DNA of 64,000 bases from Hyphomicrobium_A sp965243865 (GCF_965243865.1 NZ_OZ251603.1:2170001-2234000), one strand, 5' to 3'; positions 36,949-46,654 are shown, numbered from the stretch's first letter. Made by a program: numbers and translations. The notes: generated by a model not told the origin, from the sequence alone.

Positions 36949-37533
36949 TCAGACAATTCGGCCAATCTCGTCGAAGCCGAGCCGCGGCGACCGTTCACGA
37001 AGCACAGACGCATCGCCATAGCCGAGGTTGCAGAGGAAATTCGATTTAGTGCTCGTCCCGGCAAAGAAGGCCGCGTCGACGCCAGCATTATCGAAACCCG
37101 ACATCGGTCCGCAGTCGAGTCCCAGAAGACGCGCAGCAAGAATGAGATAGGCCCCCTGCAGTGTCCCATTGCGGAAAGCAGTCTCGCGAATCTTCTCGGG
37201 CTGGCCGGCGAACGATCCACGCATGTCCTTGTGCGGAAACGTCTTTGGCAGATGCTCGTAGAAGTCTAGATCGTACCCGATGATGACGCACACCGGCGCC
37301 TGCATCGTCTTTGCGCGGTTGCCCTCGCTGAGCAGCGGCTTCAGCTTCTCTTTGGCTTCTTTGGACTTCACGAACACGAAGCGCGCGGGCTGACAGTTGA
37401 CGCTCGTCGGCCCCATTTTCACGATGTCGATGAGCCTATGCAAAAGGCTGTCGGGCACGTCCTTCGCCTGCCACGCATTGTGCGTTCGCGCATCGAGAAA
37501 TGCCTGGGCGAGCACGCTGTCATCGACTTGCAT
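36949..37533 (-). CDS. Nitroreductase-family oxidoreductase (RutE-like)
   Basis: 194-residue FMN-dependent nitroreductase-fold protein. GPTSVNCQPARFVFV and GPMSGFDNAGVDAAFFAGT match the malonic semialdehyde reductase RutE/HadB group, which reduces 3-oxopropanoate with NAD(P)H. No other pyrimidine-degradation genes are near, so it may serve another small aldehyde or quinone. It stands alone between the nfuA terminator and tsaB. Confidence 0.85.
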   Translation of the reverse strand: MQVDDSVLAQAFLDARTHNAWQAKDVPDSLLHRLIDIVKMGPTSVNCQPARFVFVKSKEAKEKLKPLLSEGNRAKTMQAPVCVIIGYDLDFYEHLPKTFPHKDMRGSFAGQPEKIRETAFRNGTLQGAYLILAARLLGLDCGPMSGFDNAGVDAAFFAGTSTKSNFLCNLGYGDASVLRERSPRLGFDEIGRIV

Positions 37534-37563
37534 GCCGATCTCCTCAAGTCCTCGTTGGAAACG

Positions 37564-37589
37564 AAAAACCCCGCCAATTGGCGGGGTTT
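37564..37589 (-). terminator. Intrinsic terminator of nfuA
   Basis: AAACCCCGCC-AATT-GGCGGGGTTT forms a perfect 10-bp stem with a 4-nt loop. On the minus strand it runs into TTTTT. It lies 20 nt after the nfuA stop and about 30 nt before the nitroreductase start. Confidence 0.92.
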
Positions 37590-37609
37590 GCGATGGGCAC
37601 CCGAGCGGC

Positions 37610-38164
37610 TCAAACCGCCTCTACGGCCTGAACCTCCGGGCAGAAATGCCGAAGCAGGTTCTCGATCCCGTGCCGCAGCGTCGCCGTCGAGCTGGGGCAG
37701 CCGGAGCACGCGCCGCGCATGTGCAGATAGACGACGCCTTCGCGGAAGCCCGAGAACGTGATGTCACCGCCGTCTTGCGCCACCGCCGGACGCACGCGCG
37801 TCTCCAGCAGTTCCTTGATCGTGGAGACGACGGCCTCGTCCTTCGGATCGTAGGAGCTGGAGCCCTCCTCGTCGTTGGACGTTTCCTCGACCGTCGGAGC
37901 ACCCGACATGTAGTGCTCCATGATCGCGCCAAGGATCATGGGCTTCAGGTGCTGCCACTCTTCGTCACCTTTGGTGACGGAGATGAAGTCCGACCCCAGG
38001 AACACGCCGCGCACGCCCTTGATATCGAACAGGCGCGAGGCGAGCGGAGACGCCAGCGCCTCGCCCTTATCGGTGAAGTCGGCCGTGCCCTCGGAAAGCA
38101 CGGACTTCCCCGGGATGAACTTGAGCGTCGCCGGATTGGGGGTCGCTTCGGTCTGAATGAACAT
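37610..38164 (-). CDS. NifU-type Fe-S scaffold/carrier protein
   Basis: 184-residue Nfu protein. The N-terminal Nfu_N domain (~1-88) starts MFIQTEATPNPATLKFIPG. The C-terminal NifU domain (~110-180) carries the cluster ligands Cys153-x2-Cys156 (MRGACSGCPSS). It delivers 4Fe-4S clusters to enzymes; lipoate synthase and MiaB are typical clients of the family. A linker of Ser/Asp/Glu joins the domains. Confidence 0.92.
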   Translation of the reverse strand: MFIQTEATPNPATLKFIPGKSVLSEGTADFTDKGEALASPLASRLFDIKGVRGVFLGSDFISVTKGDEEWQHLKPMILGAIMEHYMSGAPTVEETSNDEEGSSSYDPKDEAVVSTIKELLETRVRPAVAQDGGDITFSGFREGVVYLHMRGACSGCPSSTATLRHGIENLLRHFCPEVQAVEAV

Positions 38165-38293
38165 CGGCCTAGCCTTTCCGATCTGGCATGCCGGAGCGCG
38201 CCCGGCCTTCCATTCTCAGCTTAGAAGTTTTCTAAAGATAGTCTACCCGGCCCAAGATTTCGAGGCCCAGGAGAGGCTTCTGATCCGAGCCTT

Positions 38294-38803
38294 CTAATCC
38301 AAGGAGCGGACATCCTCCAGAGCAAGTGTCCCCGGCACGATGGTGATCGGGATCGGAAACTTGCCCATTGAGCTACCCGCGGCGAGCGATGAGACCAGCG
38401 GTCCGGGCCCAGCGGCTTCCGCCGACGCTCCCAAAACCAGCACGGCGATATCCTCGTCCTCGTCGATCAACTTGCGGATTTCCTCGCCCTTTGCGCCCTC
38501 GCGGATCACCTCCTCGCAGGCGACGTTCTCATACCCGGCAAGGTTGAGCTTGCGACGCATCAGCCGGAACAGCGCCTTTGCCTTCGCTGTTTCCTCCTCG
38601 ACCTGCTGCTGGCGCACGTTGATCCAGTGCTGGAATTCCTGCGGCACGATGACGTAGAGCAACACCAGCGTCCCCGATGAGCGCTGCATGCGGTTGGCCG
38701 CGTAATAGAGCGCCGCCTCCACCTCGGGAGTCTCGTCGACGACCACGAGAAACTTCCGAAATTTGTCGGCTTCGAACGAGCGGCGTTTGATTCCCGTAGT
38801 CAT
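38294..38803 (-). CDS. Universal stress protein (UspA family)
   Basis: 169-residue single Usp domain. FLVVVDETPEVEAALYYAANRM opens the fold, and the C-terminal GKFPIPITIVPG is the last strand. The usual ATP-loop G-x2-G-x9-G(S/T) is only loosely kept (GASAEAAGPGPLVSSLAAGSS). I take ATG 38803; an ATG nine codons upstream is open but less protein-like. It follows trpS, separated by repeat C. Confidence 0.8.
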   Translation of the reverse strand: MTTGIKRRSFEADKFRKFLVVVDETPEVEAALYYAANRMQRSSGTLVLLYVIVPQEFQHWINVRQQQVEEETAKAKALFRLMRRKLNLAGYENVACEEVIREGAKGEEIRKLIDEDEDIAVLVLGASAEAAGPGPLVSSLAAGSSMGKFPIPITIVPGTLALEDVRSLD

Positions 38804-38916
38804 CTTGTCATGCTGCCATGCTGCGGCCACTCACGCCATAACTCTCGCACACACCTGTCATCCCGGAAACGTCGAGCGCAGCGAGACGACGAAGCGGCGA
38901 CGCCAGCCCACACTTG

Positions 38917-38965
38917 GCCGCCGAAGGCGGCAAGGGCGCACGGCGCCCCGCCGCTTGTGTCAGCC
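38917..38965 (-). repeat. Structured intergenic repeat, copy C (3' of trpS)
   Basis: A shortened copy: GCCGCC-GAA-GGCGGC (38917-38931) and a GC-rich block lead directly to the tail end CGCTTGTGTCAGCC. The middle of the tail (CACACAAAG segment) is missing, though a CCCACACTTGG lies just upstream. The tail ends 2-5 nt before the trpS stop codon. Weaker pairing elements extend left to about 38858. Confidence 0.5.
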
Positions 38966-38969
38966 CCGA

Positions 38970-40028
38970 TCAACTTCTTACAAAACCAACCACGTCTTTG
39001 ACCTGGTTCATAATCGGCGTCGCGATTACCCGCGCACGCGCCGACCCATCGGCGAGGATACGGTCGATCTCCGCCGGATCGCCCATCAGACGCACGATCT
39101 CAGCCCGGATCGGCCCCAGCTTCTCCACCGCGACCTCGGTCAGCGCCTTCTTGAAGCCCGTGAAGATGCTCGGCCCCTCTTTCGAGGTGTCGATCAGCAT
39201 CTGCAGCCCGGCTTCCTTGCTGGTGCCTGCGAGCGCCGCGTAGATGCCGACCAGATTGTCGATCTCTGGCCGCGCCTTCAGCTCTTCGATGTTGCTTGGC
39301 GGCGCGGGTTCCATGTCGGTCTTCGCCCGCTTGATCTTGTCGGCGATGACGTCCGTATCATCCATCAGGTTGATGCGCGACATGTCCGACGGCTCGGACT
39401 TCGACATCTTCTTGGTACCATCGCGCAGGCTCATGACGCGCGTCGCCGGCCCAGTGATCACCGGCTCCGGCTGCGGGAAGAAAATGCCATCCTCGTAGCC
39501 AGCCTCGACGATCTGATCGCGGAAGTCGTTGTTGAACTTCTGCGCGATGTCGCGGGCAAGCTCGAGATGCTGCTTCTGGTCCTCGCCGACGGGCACATGC
39601 GTCGCCTGATAAGCGAGGATGTCCGCTGCCATCAGGTTCGGATAGGCGTAAAGACCGACCGAGGCGTTCTCGCGGTCCTTGCCGGCCTTCTCCTTGAACT
39701 GCGTCATACGGTTCAACCAGCCGAGCCGGGCAACGCAGTTGAACACCCAGGCGAGTTCGGCGTGTGCTGCCACCTGACTCTGATTGAAGACAATGCTCTT
39801 TTTCGGGTCGAGGCCAGACGCGATATAGGCCGCCGTCACCTGGCGGATTGCGTTCTTCAGCTCCTTGGGGTCCTGCCACACCGTGATCGCGTGCAGGTCG
39901 ACGACGCAATAGATGCACTCGTGCGTCTTCTGCATCTCGATCCACTGCACCATAGCGCCGAGATAATTGCCCAGGTGCAAGCTGCCGGTCGGCTGCATGC
40001 CGGAAAAGACGCGCTCTTTGAATGCCAT
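38970..40028 (-). CDS. trpS: Tryptophanyl-tRNA synthetase
   Basis: 352-residue class-Ic synthetase charging tRNA-Trp. The HIGH-type motif is GSLHLGNYLGA (~15-25) and the KMSKS loop is TKKMSKSEPSD (~208-218). Length fits the bacterial enzyme. It is flanked on both sides by repeat elements (C downstream, D upstream). Confidence 0.96.
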   Translation of the reverse strand: MAFKERVFSGMQPTGSLHLGNYLGAMVQWIEMQKTHECIYCVVDLHAITVWQDPKELKNAIRQVTAAYIASGLDPKKSIVFNQSQVAAHAELAWVFNCVARLGWLNRMTQFKEKAGKDRENASVGLYAYPNLMAADILAYQATHVPVGEDQKQHLELARDIAQKFNNDFRDQIVEAGYEDGIFFPQPEPVITGPATRVMSLRDGTKKMSKSEPSDMSRINLMDDTDVIADKIKRAKTDMEPAPPSNIEELKARPEIDNLVGIYAALAGTSKEAGLQMLIDTSKEGPSIFTGFKKALTEVAVEKLGPIRAEIVRLMGDPAEIDRILADGSARARVIATPIMNQVKDVVGFVRS

Positions 40029-40112
40029 GGGAGCCCCTTGAAGTGATTGCGCGCGTTATGGCGCGCTCGGCCCCGGCGCGCAAGACATCACCCCGAACCC
40101 GGCCCCACTTCA

Positions 40113-40224
40113 GCATGGTAAGCGCAGCGCGCCATGCTCTGCGCCCGACGGGCGCCGCGCCGAGGCGCGGCTATCAGCCCGCGCGACCTCCGCCGCACAC
40201 AAAGCTTCCCGCCGCCCGTGTCAG
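40113..40224 (-). repeat. Structured intergenic repeat, copy D (3' of murJ)
   Basis: Contains GCATGG/CCATGC (40113-40137), GCGCCC-GAC-GGGCGC (40141-40155), CCGCGCC-GA-GGCGCGG (40155-40170) and the conserved tail 40192-40224. An 18-nt block of the tail, GCCGCACACAAAGCTTCC, is identical to copy B. The tail ends 7 nt before the murJ stop. It sits between murJ and trpS on the minus strand. Confidence 0.7.
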
Positions 40225-40231
40225 CCCAATA

Positions 40232-41818
40232 TCAACTAGGACTCTTGCGTGACAGGAACCGGCGAAGCTGCTTCCGGTCCAGTGCCCCCGTCGCGAACAC
40301 CGCGACGACGTACGCGATGAAGCCCGCACCAACCAGCGCGATCAGCGCCCCGGCGCGTTCGAATTCCGGCGTTGGCGGCTTGAACTTGCCGTCGAGCAAA
40401 TCGGCAACGACCCACAAAACCACGCCCATGATGACGCTCGCCGCAATGACCCGGGGTAGCGTCTGCTTCAGCCGCTTGTCGGCTACGAAGTGCCCATGCC
40501 GGGCCAGAGTTGCATAGAGCAGTCCGGCATTGAGGAAGCCGCCCAGCGTCGTGGCAACTGCGATACCGAGGTGAGGCATCCAGCCCAGATGGCGGAACAG
40601 GAAAAACAGCGCGATCGAACCAATCGTATTCGCCGTTAGGCTGATCGTCGCGTAGATCATCGGCGTGCGCGTGTCCTCGCGCGCAAAGTACGCCGGCGAG
40701 AATACCTTGATCAGCACGAAGCTCGGCAGACCGATCGCGAATATCGCCAGCGCCCACGCCGTTGCTGGCGTATCGGAAGCCGTGAAAGCCCCGCGCTCGA
40801 ACAGCGATGCTACAATTTGAGTCGGTACCACAGCGAGCGCCACCGCCGCCGGCAGCGTCAGCAGCATCGCAAACTCTAACGAGCGGTTCTGGCTGTCCAT
40901 CACCGCTTCATGGTTCTCAGCCCTGAGATGCCGCGCCACGTCCGGCAGCAGCACCACGCCGATGGCGATCCCCACGATCGCAAGCGGTAGTTCATACAGC
41001 CGGTCAGCGTAGTAGAGATACGAGACCGCGCCGTTCTGCATCGACGCGATCACCGTGCCGATCACGATGTTGATCTGCGTCACGCCACCAGCGATCACAC
41101 CCGGAATGCCCAGCTGGATGAGGCGGCGCATGCCTTCCGTCATCCGTGGCCTGCGCAGCTTCAGCCAAATACCATTGCGGCGCAGACCATCGAGCAGGAC
41201 CACGAGTTGCAGGATACCGGCGGCGAACACGCCCCACGCCTGAATCACACCGGCCGTCGGATCGTTCTGATAGCCGAGCCACAAGCCAATCAGCGTGGCC
41301 GCCATCATGGTGACGTTGAGCACGATCGAGACGGATGAGCTTTCGACGAACTTCCCGAACGAGTTCAACACCCCCGACATCAGCGCCACCAGTGACATGC
41401 ACATGAGGTAGGGCATCGTGATTCGGGTCAGCAGCACCGCCAGGTCGAACTTTTCCGGAGTCTCACTGAACCCCGGCGCCAGCCCATACATCAGCAGCGG
41501 CATGCTGATCTCGGCGATCACCGTCAGGATCAGCAGGATAAAGACCAGCCCCGACATCGCCTCCTCGGCGAACGCCCGCGCGGTCTCCTTCCCCTCGCCC
41601 TCCAGGCGCTTGGCGAACAGCGGCACGAACGCGGCGTTGAACGCGCCTTCGCCGAACAGCCGCCGGAACAGGTTGGGAAACCTGAACGCCACGAAGAACG
41701 CATCTGCCACCATGCCCGATCCCAGGATCGCGGCAATCAAGATGTCGCGTAGAAAGCCGAATACGCGGCTCAACAGCGTGAGGCCGCCGACGGTCGCGAA
41801 GGAGCGATAGAGCTTCAT
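40232..41818 (-). CDS. murJ: Lipid II flippase MurJ
   Basis: 528-residue membrane protein of the MOP superfamily with about 14 helices, which moves lipid II across the inner membrane. The start MKLYRSFATVGGLTLLSRVFGFLRD and the segment FRRLFGEGAFNAAFVPLFAKR are MurJ signatures. The upstream in-frame extension to 42007 is not protein-like; ATG 41818 gives the family length. It is divergent from the rhomboid gene. Confidence 0.95.
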   Translation of the reverse strand: MKLYRSFATVGGLTLLSRVFGFLRDILIAAILGSGMVADAFFVAFRFPNLFRRLFGEGAFNAAFVPLFAKRLEGEGKETARAFAEEAMSGLVFILLILTVIAEISMPLLMYGLAPGFSETPEKFDLAVLLTRITMPYLMCMSLVALMSGVLNSFGKFVESSSVSIVLNVTMMAATLIGLWLGYQNDPTAGVIQAWGVFAAGILQLVVLLDGLRRNGIWLKLRRPRMTEGMRRLIQLGIPGVIAGGVTQINIVIGTVIASMQNGAVSYLYYADRLYELPLAIVGIAIGVVLLPDVARHLRAENHEAVMDSQNRSLEFAMLLTLPAAVALAVVPTQIVASLFERGAFTASDTPATAWALAIFAIGLPSFVLIKVFSPAYFAREDTRTPMIYATISLTANTIGSIALFFLFRHLGWMPHLGIAVATTLGGFLNAGLLYATLARHGHFVADKRLKQTLPRVIAASVIMGVVLWVVADLLDGKFKPPTPEFERAGALIALVGAGFIAYVVAVFATGALDRKQLRRFLSRKSPS

Positions 41819-41954
41819 GGGCGGTGAGCGGTAGCGGAGCCTTGAGCGGAGAGCAAGCGGCCTCTTGCTGCACTTGCTGCCATTTGCGCCAACGTTGACA
41901 TCGCTACCGTGATTGCGTGACAACGATGCACGTAGGCTGTGGAGGATAGGGCCG

Positions 41955-42614
41955 ATGTTCCCCCTGGGAGATGACAATTCCACGCGGCGTTCAACGCCGT
42001 TTGTCACCTACGCCCTCATCGCCATCAATGTGCTCGTCTTCCTGCAGGAGACCCAGGCGGGGGAGGCCTTCATCCAGCAATGGGCCTTTACCCCGGCACG
42101 TTTCGGCGCCGATCCATCCGGCAGCCTGGTAACGGTCTTCACCGCCATGTTCATGCATGGCAGCTGGATGCATCTCGGCGGCAATATGCTCTATCTCTGG
42201 ATCTTCGGTGACAACGTCGAGGACAACTTCGGCCACCTGAAGTATTTGCTGTTCTACCTGCTCGCCGGCATCGCCGCGACGTTCGCCCAGTACTTCATCA
42301 ATCCCGCCTCCAACATCCCCAACCTCGGCGCCTCCGGTGCCATCGCTGGCGTGCTCGGCGCTTATCTGCTGATGTTCCCCCACGGAAAGGTCAACGTCCT
42401 GATGCGCGGCGGGGTCGTTGCCGTACCGGCAATTCTCGTCCTCGGCCTCTGGTTCGGCCTCCAGCTCTTCTCCAGCGTCGGATCCCTGGCCACCACCCAG
42501 GGCGAGGAACAGGGGGGCGTCGCCTTCATGGCCCATGTCGGCGGCTTCGTGGCGGGCTTCCTGATGGCTTTCCTCTTCCGAGGCAATAGTAACGATCCGC
42601 GCATTTCCGCCTGA
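41955..42614 (+). CDS. Rhomboid-family intramembrane serine protease
   Basis: 219-residue, six-helix rhomboid. The catalytic Ser128 is in LGASGAIAGVLG and His194 in FMAHVGGFVAG; the HGSWMHLGGNMLYLWIFG loop (L1/TM2) is typical. GGAGGA precedes ATG 41955. Substrates cannot be read from the sequence. The 340-residue-type eukaryotic extensions are absent. It is followed after about 100 nt by the OmpA-domain gene. Confidence 0.9.
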   Translation: MFPLGDDNSTRRSTPFVTYALIAINVLVFLQETQAGEAFIQQWAFTPARFGADPSGSLVTVFTAMFMHGSWMHLGGNMLYLWIFGDNVEDNFGHLKYLLFYLLAGIAATFAQYFINPASNIPNLGASGAIAGVLGAYLLMFPHGKVNVLMRGGVVAVPAILVLGLWFGLQLFSSVGSLATTQGEEQGGVAFMAHVGGFVAGFLMAFLFRGNSNDPRISA

Positions 42615-42716
42615 CCGGACAGCGCAATTGCCATTGCCTCGCCTTGAACCCTTGGGCTAATTGGCGCATCAGTTTGGTTGGTGCCGAGGCTGCGTGCCAA
42701 AGCTCGGGAAAATGCG

Positions 42717-43844
42717 ATGCTGCGGCTGGCTTTTACATTCGTCCTTCTACTGCTGATGCTCTTCGGCGGAGCCGTCTGGCTGCTCGGTCTCGAACCGCAG
42801 CTTCCCACTGTCGAGCGTGAGGCCCAGAAGCAGGAAAAACCGGCAAAACAAGACGAAGCGGCCAATAAGCAGCCTGCTGACGACATCGACGCACTGCACA
42901 AAGCCCTCGAGCGTAACCCCACACCCTCCGATGGCTCGGCGAGCTTCGACATCGCGCGCATCGATCCCGAGGGCGCCTCCGTCTTTGCCGGCCGCGGCGA
43001 ACCCAATTCGCTGGTGACCATCACCGTCGACGGCAAAGAGATCGGCACCGCTCAGGTCGACGAAAACGGCGAGTGGACCTTCACGACCGAGGGAAGGATT
43101 TCCAATCCCGATGGCAAGCTAGCGCTGTTCAAGGCGCCTCCCGGATCTGTCCCGCGTGACTTTGCCGCCGCCGAGCCGAAAGCGCCGAAGAAACCTTCAG
43201 CCTCCGCCTCGGCGTCTGCCGAACCTAGCCAGAAGACCGCTCGCGCTGTCACCTCCGACATGCTGAAGAGCCTCGAAGGCATGGTCGCCGAAGCGCGCAA
43301 GGCCGAGGGAAAGACCGAGGACCGCGCCACCGTCCCAGAGCCTGCCGTTGCACCGACAGCGCCTGCCGCAGCCGCGCCGTCCAGCAGCGCCGCAACAGCA
43401 CCGGCCCGCGAAAGCACGCCGCCGCCCGGAAGCGCCTCCACACAGAAGTCCGCCGTCGCTGCGTTCGCCACCAATTTGCCCGAAGCGTCCCCGCGCGCTT
43501 CAGTGCCCGTCCCCGTCACCTTCGTCTACAACGAGGCCACGCTGACGGGCGAAGGCCGCCGCGCCGCCAAGCTTCTGCTCGAATATCTGCAGATCAAGCG
43601 GTTTCCCAAGATCACGCTCACGGGCCACGCAGACGAGCGCGGCAGCGACCAGCTCAACATGAACCTGTCCCGCGACCGGCTCGAGACGGTGGCGCGCTTC
43701 CTGCGAGAAGGCGGCTACGGCGGACAGCTGGATCTCGTCCCCAAGGGCAAATCGGAGCCCTACACCGGGGTCGTGCGAGGAGACTTCAGCCAGGAAGACC
43801 TCTGGCAGCTCGACCGCCGCGTCGAGCTTCTCGTCTCCCGTTGA
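42717..43844 (+). CDS. Membrane-anchored OmpA-domain protein with Ig-like module
   Basis: 375 residues: an N-terminal membrane anchor (~2-22, LRLAFTFVLLLLMLFGGAVWLL), a coiled/charged linker, and a small Ig-like repeat (~85-130, ASVFAGRGEPNSLVTITVDGK). A long Ala/Pro/Ser-rich spacer (~160-260) precedes a C-terminal OmpA peptidoglycan-binding domain (~265-375, ITLTGHADERGSDQLNMNLSRDRLETVA). It probably bridges the inner membrane and the wall. ATG 42717 chosen since it directly precedes the anchor. Confidence 0.8.
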   Translation: MLRLAFTFVLLLLMLFGGAVWLLGLEPQLPTVEREAQKQEKPAKQDEAANKQPADDIDALHKALERNPTPSDGSASFDIARIDPEGASVFAGRGEPNSLVTITVDGKEIGTAQVDENGEWTFTTEGRISNPDGKLALFKAPPGSVPRDFAAAEPKAPKKPSASASASAEPSQKTARAVTSDMLKSLEGMVAEARKAEGKTEDRATVPEPAVAPTAPAAAAPSSSAATAPARESTPPPGSASTQKSAVAAFATNLPEASPRASVPVPVTFVYNEATLTGEGRRAAKLLLEYLQIKRFPKITLTGHADERGSDQLNMNLSRDRLETVARFLREGGYGGQLDLVPKGKSEPYTGVVRGDFSQEDLWQLDRRVELLVSR

Positions 43845-43864
43845 TCAGAAAGACGCTGCCACGT

Positions 43865-46654
43865 CTATTCGGCCGGAGGCGCCACCACCTGCGCATCCTC
43901 GCGCGGCTCTCCGAGAACCTCGAGCAGCCCTTTGCGGATCGTTTCCTGCCGCTGCTTGCCGTCGACCTTCTTCCCCGTCAGGTCCGTCACGTAGAACACG
44001 TCGACGGCCTTCTCGCCGAACGTCGTCACGTGCGCCGATGTAATGTCGAGCATCAGGTTCGAGAGCGTGCTCGTCAGCTGGTACAGAAGACCCGGACGAT
44101 CGCGACCCGCCACCTCGATCACTGTGAACTGATCCGACAAGCCATTGTTGATGATGACGTCCGGCTCCACCGTGAACGCCATCACTCGGCGCGTCGGCGG
44201 TCCGCGGTCAGCCAGTAGCGAGTCCAGCCAAGCATCGCCACGCAGCAGCCGCCCGATCAGATCCCCGATCCGCTTGCCCCGCCGCAGCTCGTCTTCGTCG
44301 TCACTGAACGCGCGGTTGAGCAGGAACGTATCCAGCGCATAGCCATCCCGCGTCGTCATGATGTGTGCGCCGGCAATGTTGGCGCCCGCCGCCGCGCACG
44401 CGCCAGCAAACAATGACAGCAGCCGCGGATGATTGGGCGCGACGATGGTCAGCTCTGTAATAGCGGTAAAGGCATCGGTGCGCGTGTCCGTGGCAAGATG
44501 CAGCCCTTCAAGCTCGGCTCGGCGCAAAAGGCGCGCATGCTCGACTCGCCGTTCAGCATCGGTCCGCAGCCAATAGTCCGGATAATGCCGCTCTATGTAG
44601 CGATCGATCTCCTCGTTGGACCAATCCGTCAAAGACTGGCGCAGCGCGATCTGCGCCTCCGCCGTGCGCTGGCCGCGCTGCATCTGCGTGTGACCGCCAG
44701 CCACCAGCGGTTCGGTCTCGTAGTAAAGTGTGCGCAGCAACTGGCCTTTCCAGCCATTCCAAACGCCCGGCCCCACCGCGCGGATATCCGCAACCGTGAG
44801 AAGCAACAACAGCTTCAGCCGCTCAGGGCTCTGCACCACGTCCGCAAAATCCCGGATCGTCTTCGGGTCGGACAGATCGCGGCTCTGCGCGATATTGCTC
44901 ATTGTCAGGTGATGCTCGATCAGCCACGCCGTCGTCTCGGTCTCTGCCGGCGTAAGGCCGAGCCGCGGCCCCAATACGCGGGCGATGCGCGCACCGACGA
45001 TCGAGTGATCCTCTGTCTGCCCCTTGCCGATGTCGTGCAGGAACGCTGCCACATAAAGCGCGCGACGGTTCTTGACCGTCCCGATGATCTCCGTCGATAG
45101 CGGCAGCTCATCGCCCGTACCGCCGCGCTCGATGTCCGCCAGCATTCCGACCGTGCGTACCAAATGCTCGTCGACCGTATAGCTGTGATACATGTTGAAC
45201 TGCGTCATGCCGACGACGCGCCCGAATTCCGGCACGAAGCGCCCCAGCACGCCCGCCTCATTCATGCGCCGCAGCGACATCTCCGGGTTGGCGTGCCCGG
45301 TCAGCAGCTCGATGAAAATCCGGTTTGCTTCGGGGTTTTCGCGCAGGCTATCGTCGATGAGCCGTTGCGACTGCCGCAACAGGCGGATTGCATCCGGATG
45401 CAGGAACGAGTTTGACAGATGCGCTTCGGCGAAAAAGCGTATCAGGTTCACCGGATCGCGTTTGAACACATCCGGATCGGCAACGTTGAGCCGATCGTTG
45501 TCGATGCGAAAGTCCGTGCGCACACGCAACTGTCGGCGCTGCTTCCAGTTCAGCGGACGCAGGAAGCGTGAGATGCCCGGCGACGCCTTGAGCTGCTGCA
45601 TCTCCAGCGCTGAGCACAGGATCGTCGTCAAGTCACCGACCTCCTTGGCGACGAGAAAGTAGTGCTTCATGAAGCGTTCGACGCTGCGCAACCCGCCGCG
45701 GTCATGGTAGCCGAGCTGCCGCGCCAGCCACGGCTGCACGTCGAACGTCAGCACCTCTTCGGCACGCCCGCTGCCGAAATGCAAAAAGCAGCGCACCGTC
45801 CAGAGAAAATCTTCGCAGCGCCGGAACGTCGCCACTTCGTCGGGCTGAAAGATACCCGCGGCCACAGTCGCCGCGCCGACGCCCTGCCCATAGAGATACT
45901 TCGACAGCCAGTGCAGCGTATGCAGATCGCGCAGGCCGCCTTTGCCGTCCTTCACGTTCGGCTCGACGCGATACCGGCTGCCGCCTGTCTGCTTGTGGCG
46001 TGAGTCGTACTCTTCCATCTTGGCGTCGATGAAGTCGCGCGCCGTGCCCGCCACCACCTCGTTGCGGAAGCGATCCTCGAACTCGCTGTAGAGCTGCGCA
46101 TCGCCGTGAATGAGCCGCGCATCCAGCATCGACGTGCGCACCGTGATGTCGCTGCTCATCTTGATGCACTGGTCGACCGTGCGCGTCGCGTGTCCAACCT
46201 TGAAGCCGAGGTCCCACAGCACATACAGCATGTATTCGGCGACGCTCTCGCCCCATGCCGTCTGCTTGTATGGCAGCAGGAACAGCAGATCGATATCGGA
46301 CCCAGGGGCAAGCAACGCGCGCCCGTATCCGCCGGTCGCCACGATCGCCATACGCTCCGCGTCCGAGGGATTGGTTGCCCGGTAGACGTGCGCGACCGTG
46401 TAATCGTAAAGGACGCGTGTTAGCTCATCCTGAAACTGCGACAGACCAGCGGCACACCGCCGCCCCTTGTGATCGGCCTCCAAGCCCTTGCGCGCCGCAT
46501 CGCGCGCGTCCGCGACCAGCTGCTTTAGCCGCTCGACCATGGCAGGCCGCGCCCTCTGGATATCGTCACCATTGGCGCGGAGATTTGCGGTCAACTCGAC
46601 ACGCAGTTGCTGCGAGTCGAAATAGGGTGCGGTCTGTAGGATTGCCTTGTCCAT
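43865..46654 (-). CDS. glnD: PII uridylyltransferase/uridylyl-removing enzyme GlnD
   Basis: 929-residue bifunctional nitrogen sensor. The nucleotidyltransferase site is GGYGRALLAPGSDIDLLFLLP (~105-125). An HD phosphohydrolase follows (HDIGKGQTEDHS, ~505-516), and two ACT domains form the C-terminus (TIVAPNHPRLLSLFAGACAAAG; EVAGRDRPGLLYQLT). Glutamine sensed by the ACT domains sets PII uridylylation. It converges with the OmpA-domain gene over a 20-nt gap and is preceded by mutS. Confidence 0.96.
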   Translation of the reverse strand: MDKAILQTAPYFDSQQLRVELTANLRANGDDIQRARPAMVERLKQLVADARDAARKGLEADHKGRRCAAGLSQFQDELTRVLYDYTVAHVYRATNPSDAERMAIVATGGYGRALLAPGSDIDLLFLLPYKQTAWGESVAEYMLYVLWDLGFKVGHATRTVDQCIKMSSDITVRTSMLDARLIHGDAQLYSEFEDRFRNEVVAGTARDFIDAKMEEYDSRHKQTGGSRYRVEPNVKDGKGGLRDLHTLHWLSKYLYGQGVGAATVAAGIFQPDEVATFRRCEDFLWTVRCFLHFGSGRAEEVLTFDVQPWLARQLGYHDRGGLRSVERFMKHYFLVAKEVGDLTTILCSALEMQQLKASPGISRFLRPLNWKQRRQLRVRTDFRIDNDRLNVADPDVFKRDPVNLIRFFAEAHLSNSFLHPDAIRLLRQSQRLIDDSLRENPEANRIFIELLTGHANPEMSLRRMNEAGVLGRFVPEFGRVVGMTQFNMYHSYTVDEHLVRTVGMLADIERGGTGDELPLSTEIIGTVKNRRALYVAAFLHDIGKGQTEDHSIVGARIARVLGPRLGLTPAETETTAWLIEHHLTMSNIAQSRDLSDPKTIRDFADVVQSPERLKLLLLLTVADIRAVGPGVWNGWKGQLLRTLYYETEPLVAGGHTQMQRGQRTAEAQIALRQSLTDWSNEEIDRYIERHYPDYWLRTDAERRVEHARLLRRAELEGLHLATDTRTDAFTAITELTIVAPNHPRLLSLFAGACAAAGANIAGAHIMTTRDGYALDTFLLNRAFSDDEDELRRGKRIGDLIGRLLRGDAWLDSLLADRGPPTRRVMAFTVEPDVIINNGLSDQFTVIEVAGRDRPGLLYQLTSTLSNLMLDITSAHVTTFGEKAVDVFYVTDLTGKKVDGKQRQETIRKGLLEVLGEPREDAQVVAPPAE

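Noticed and set aside
36941..36955. GGGTGTCAG near the nitroreductase stop, resembling the repeat tail
   Set aside because: Only about nine bases match, the CACACAAAG core and the stems are missing, so it is likely chance.
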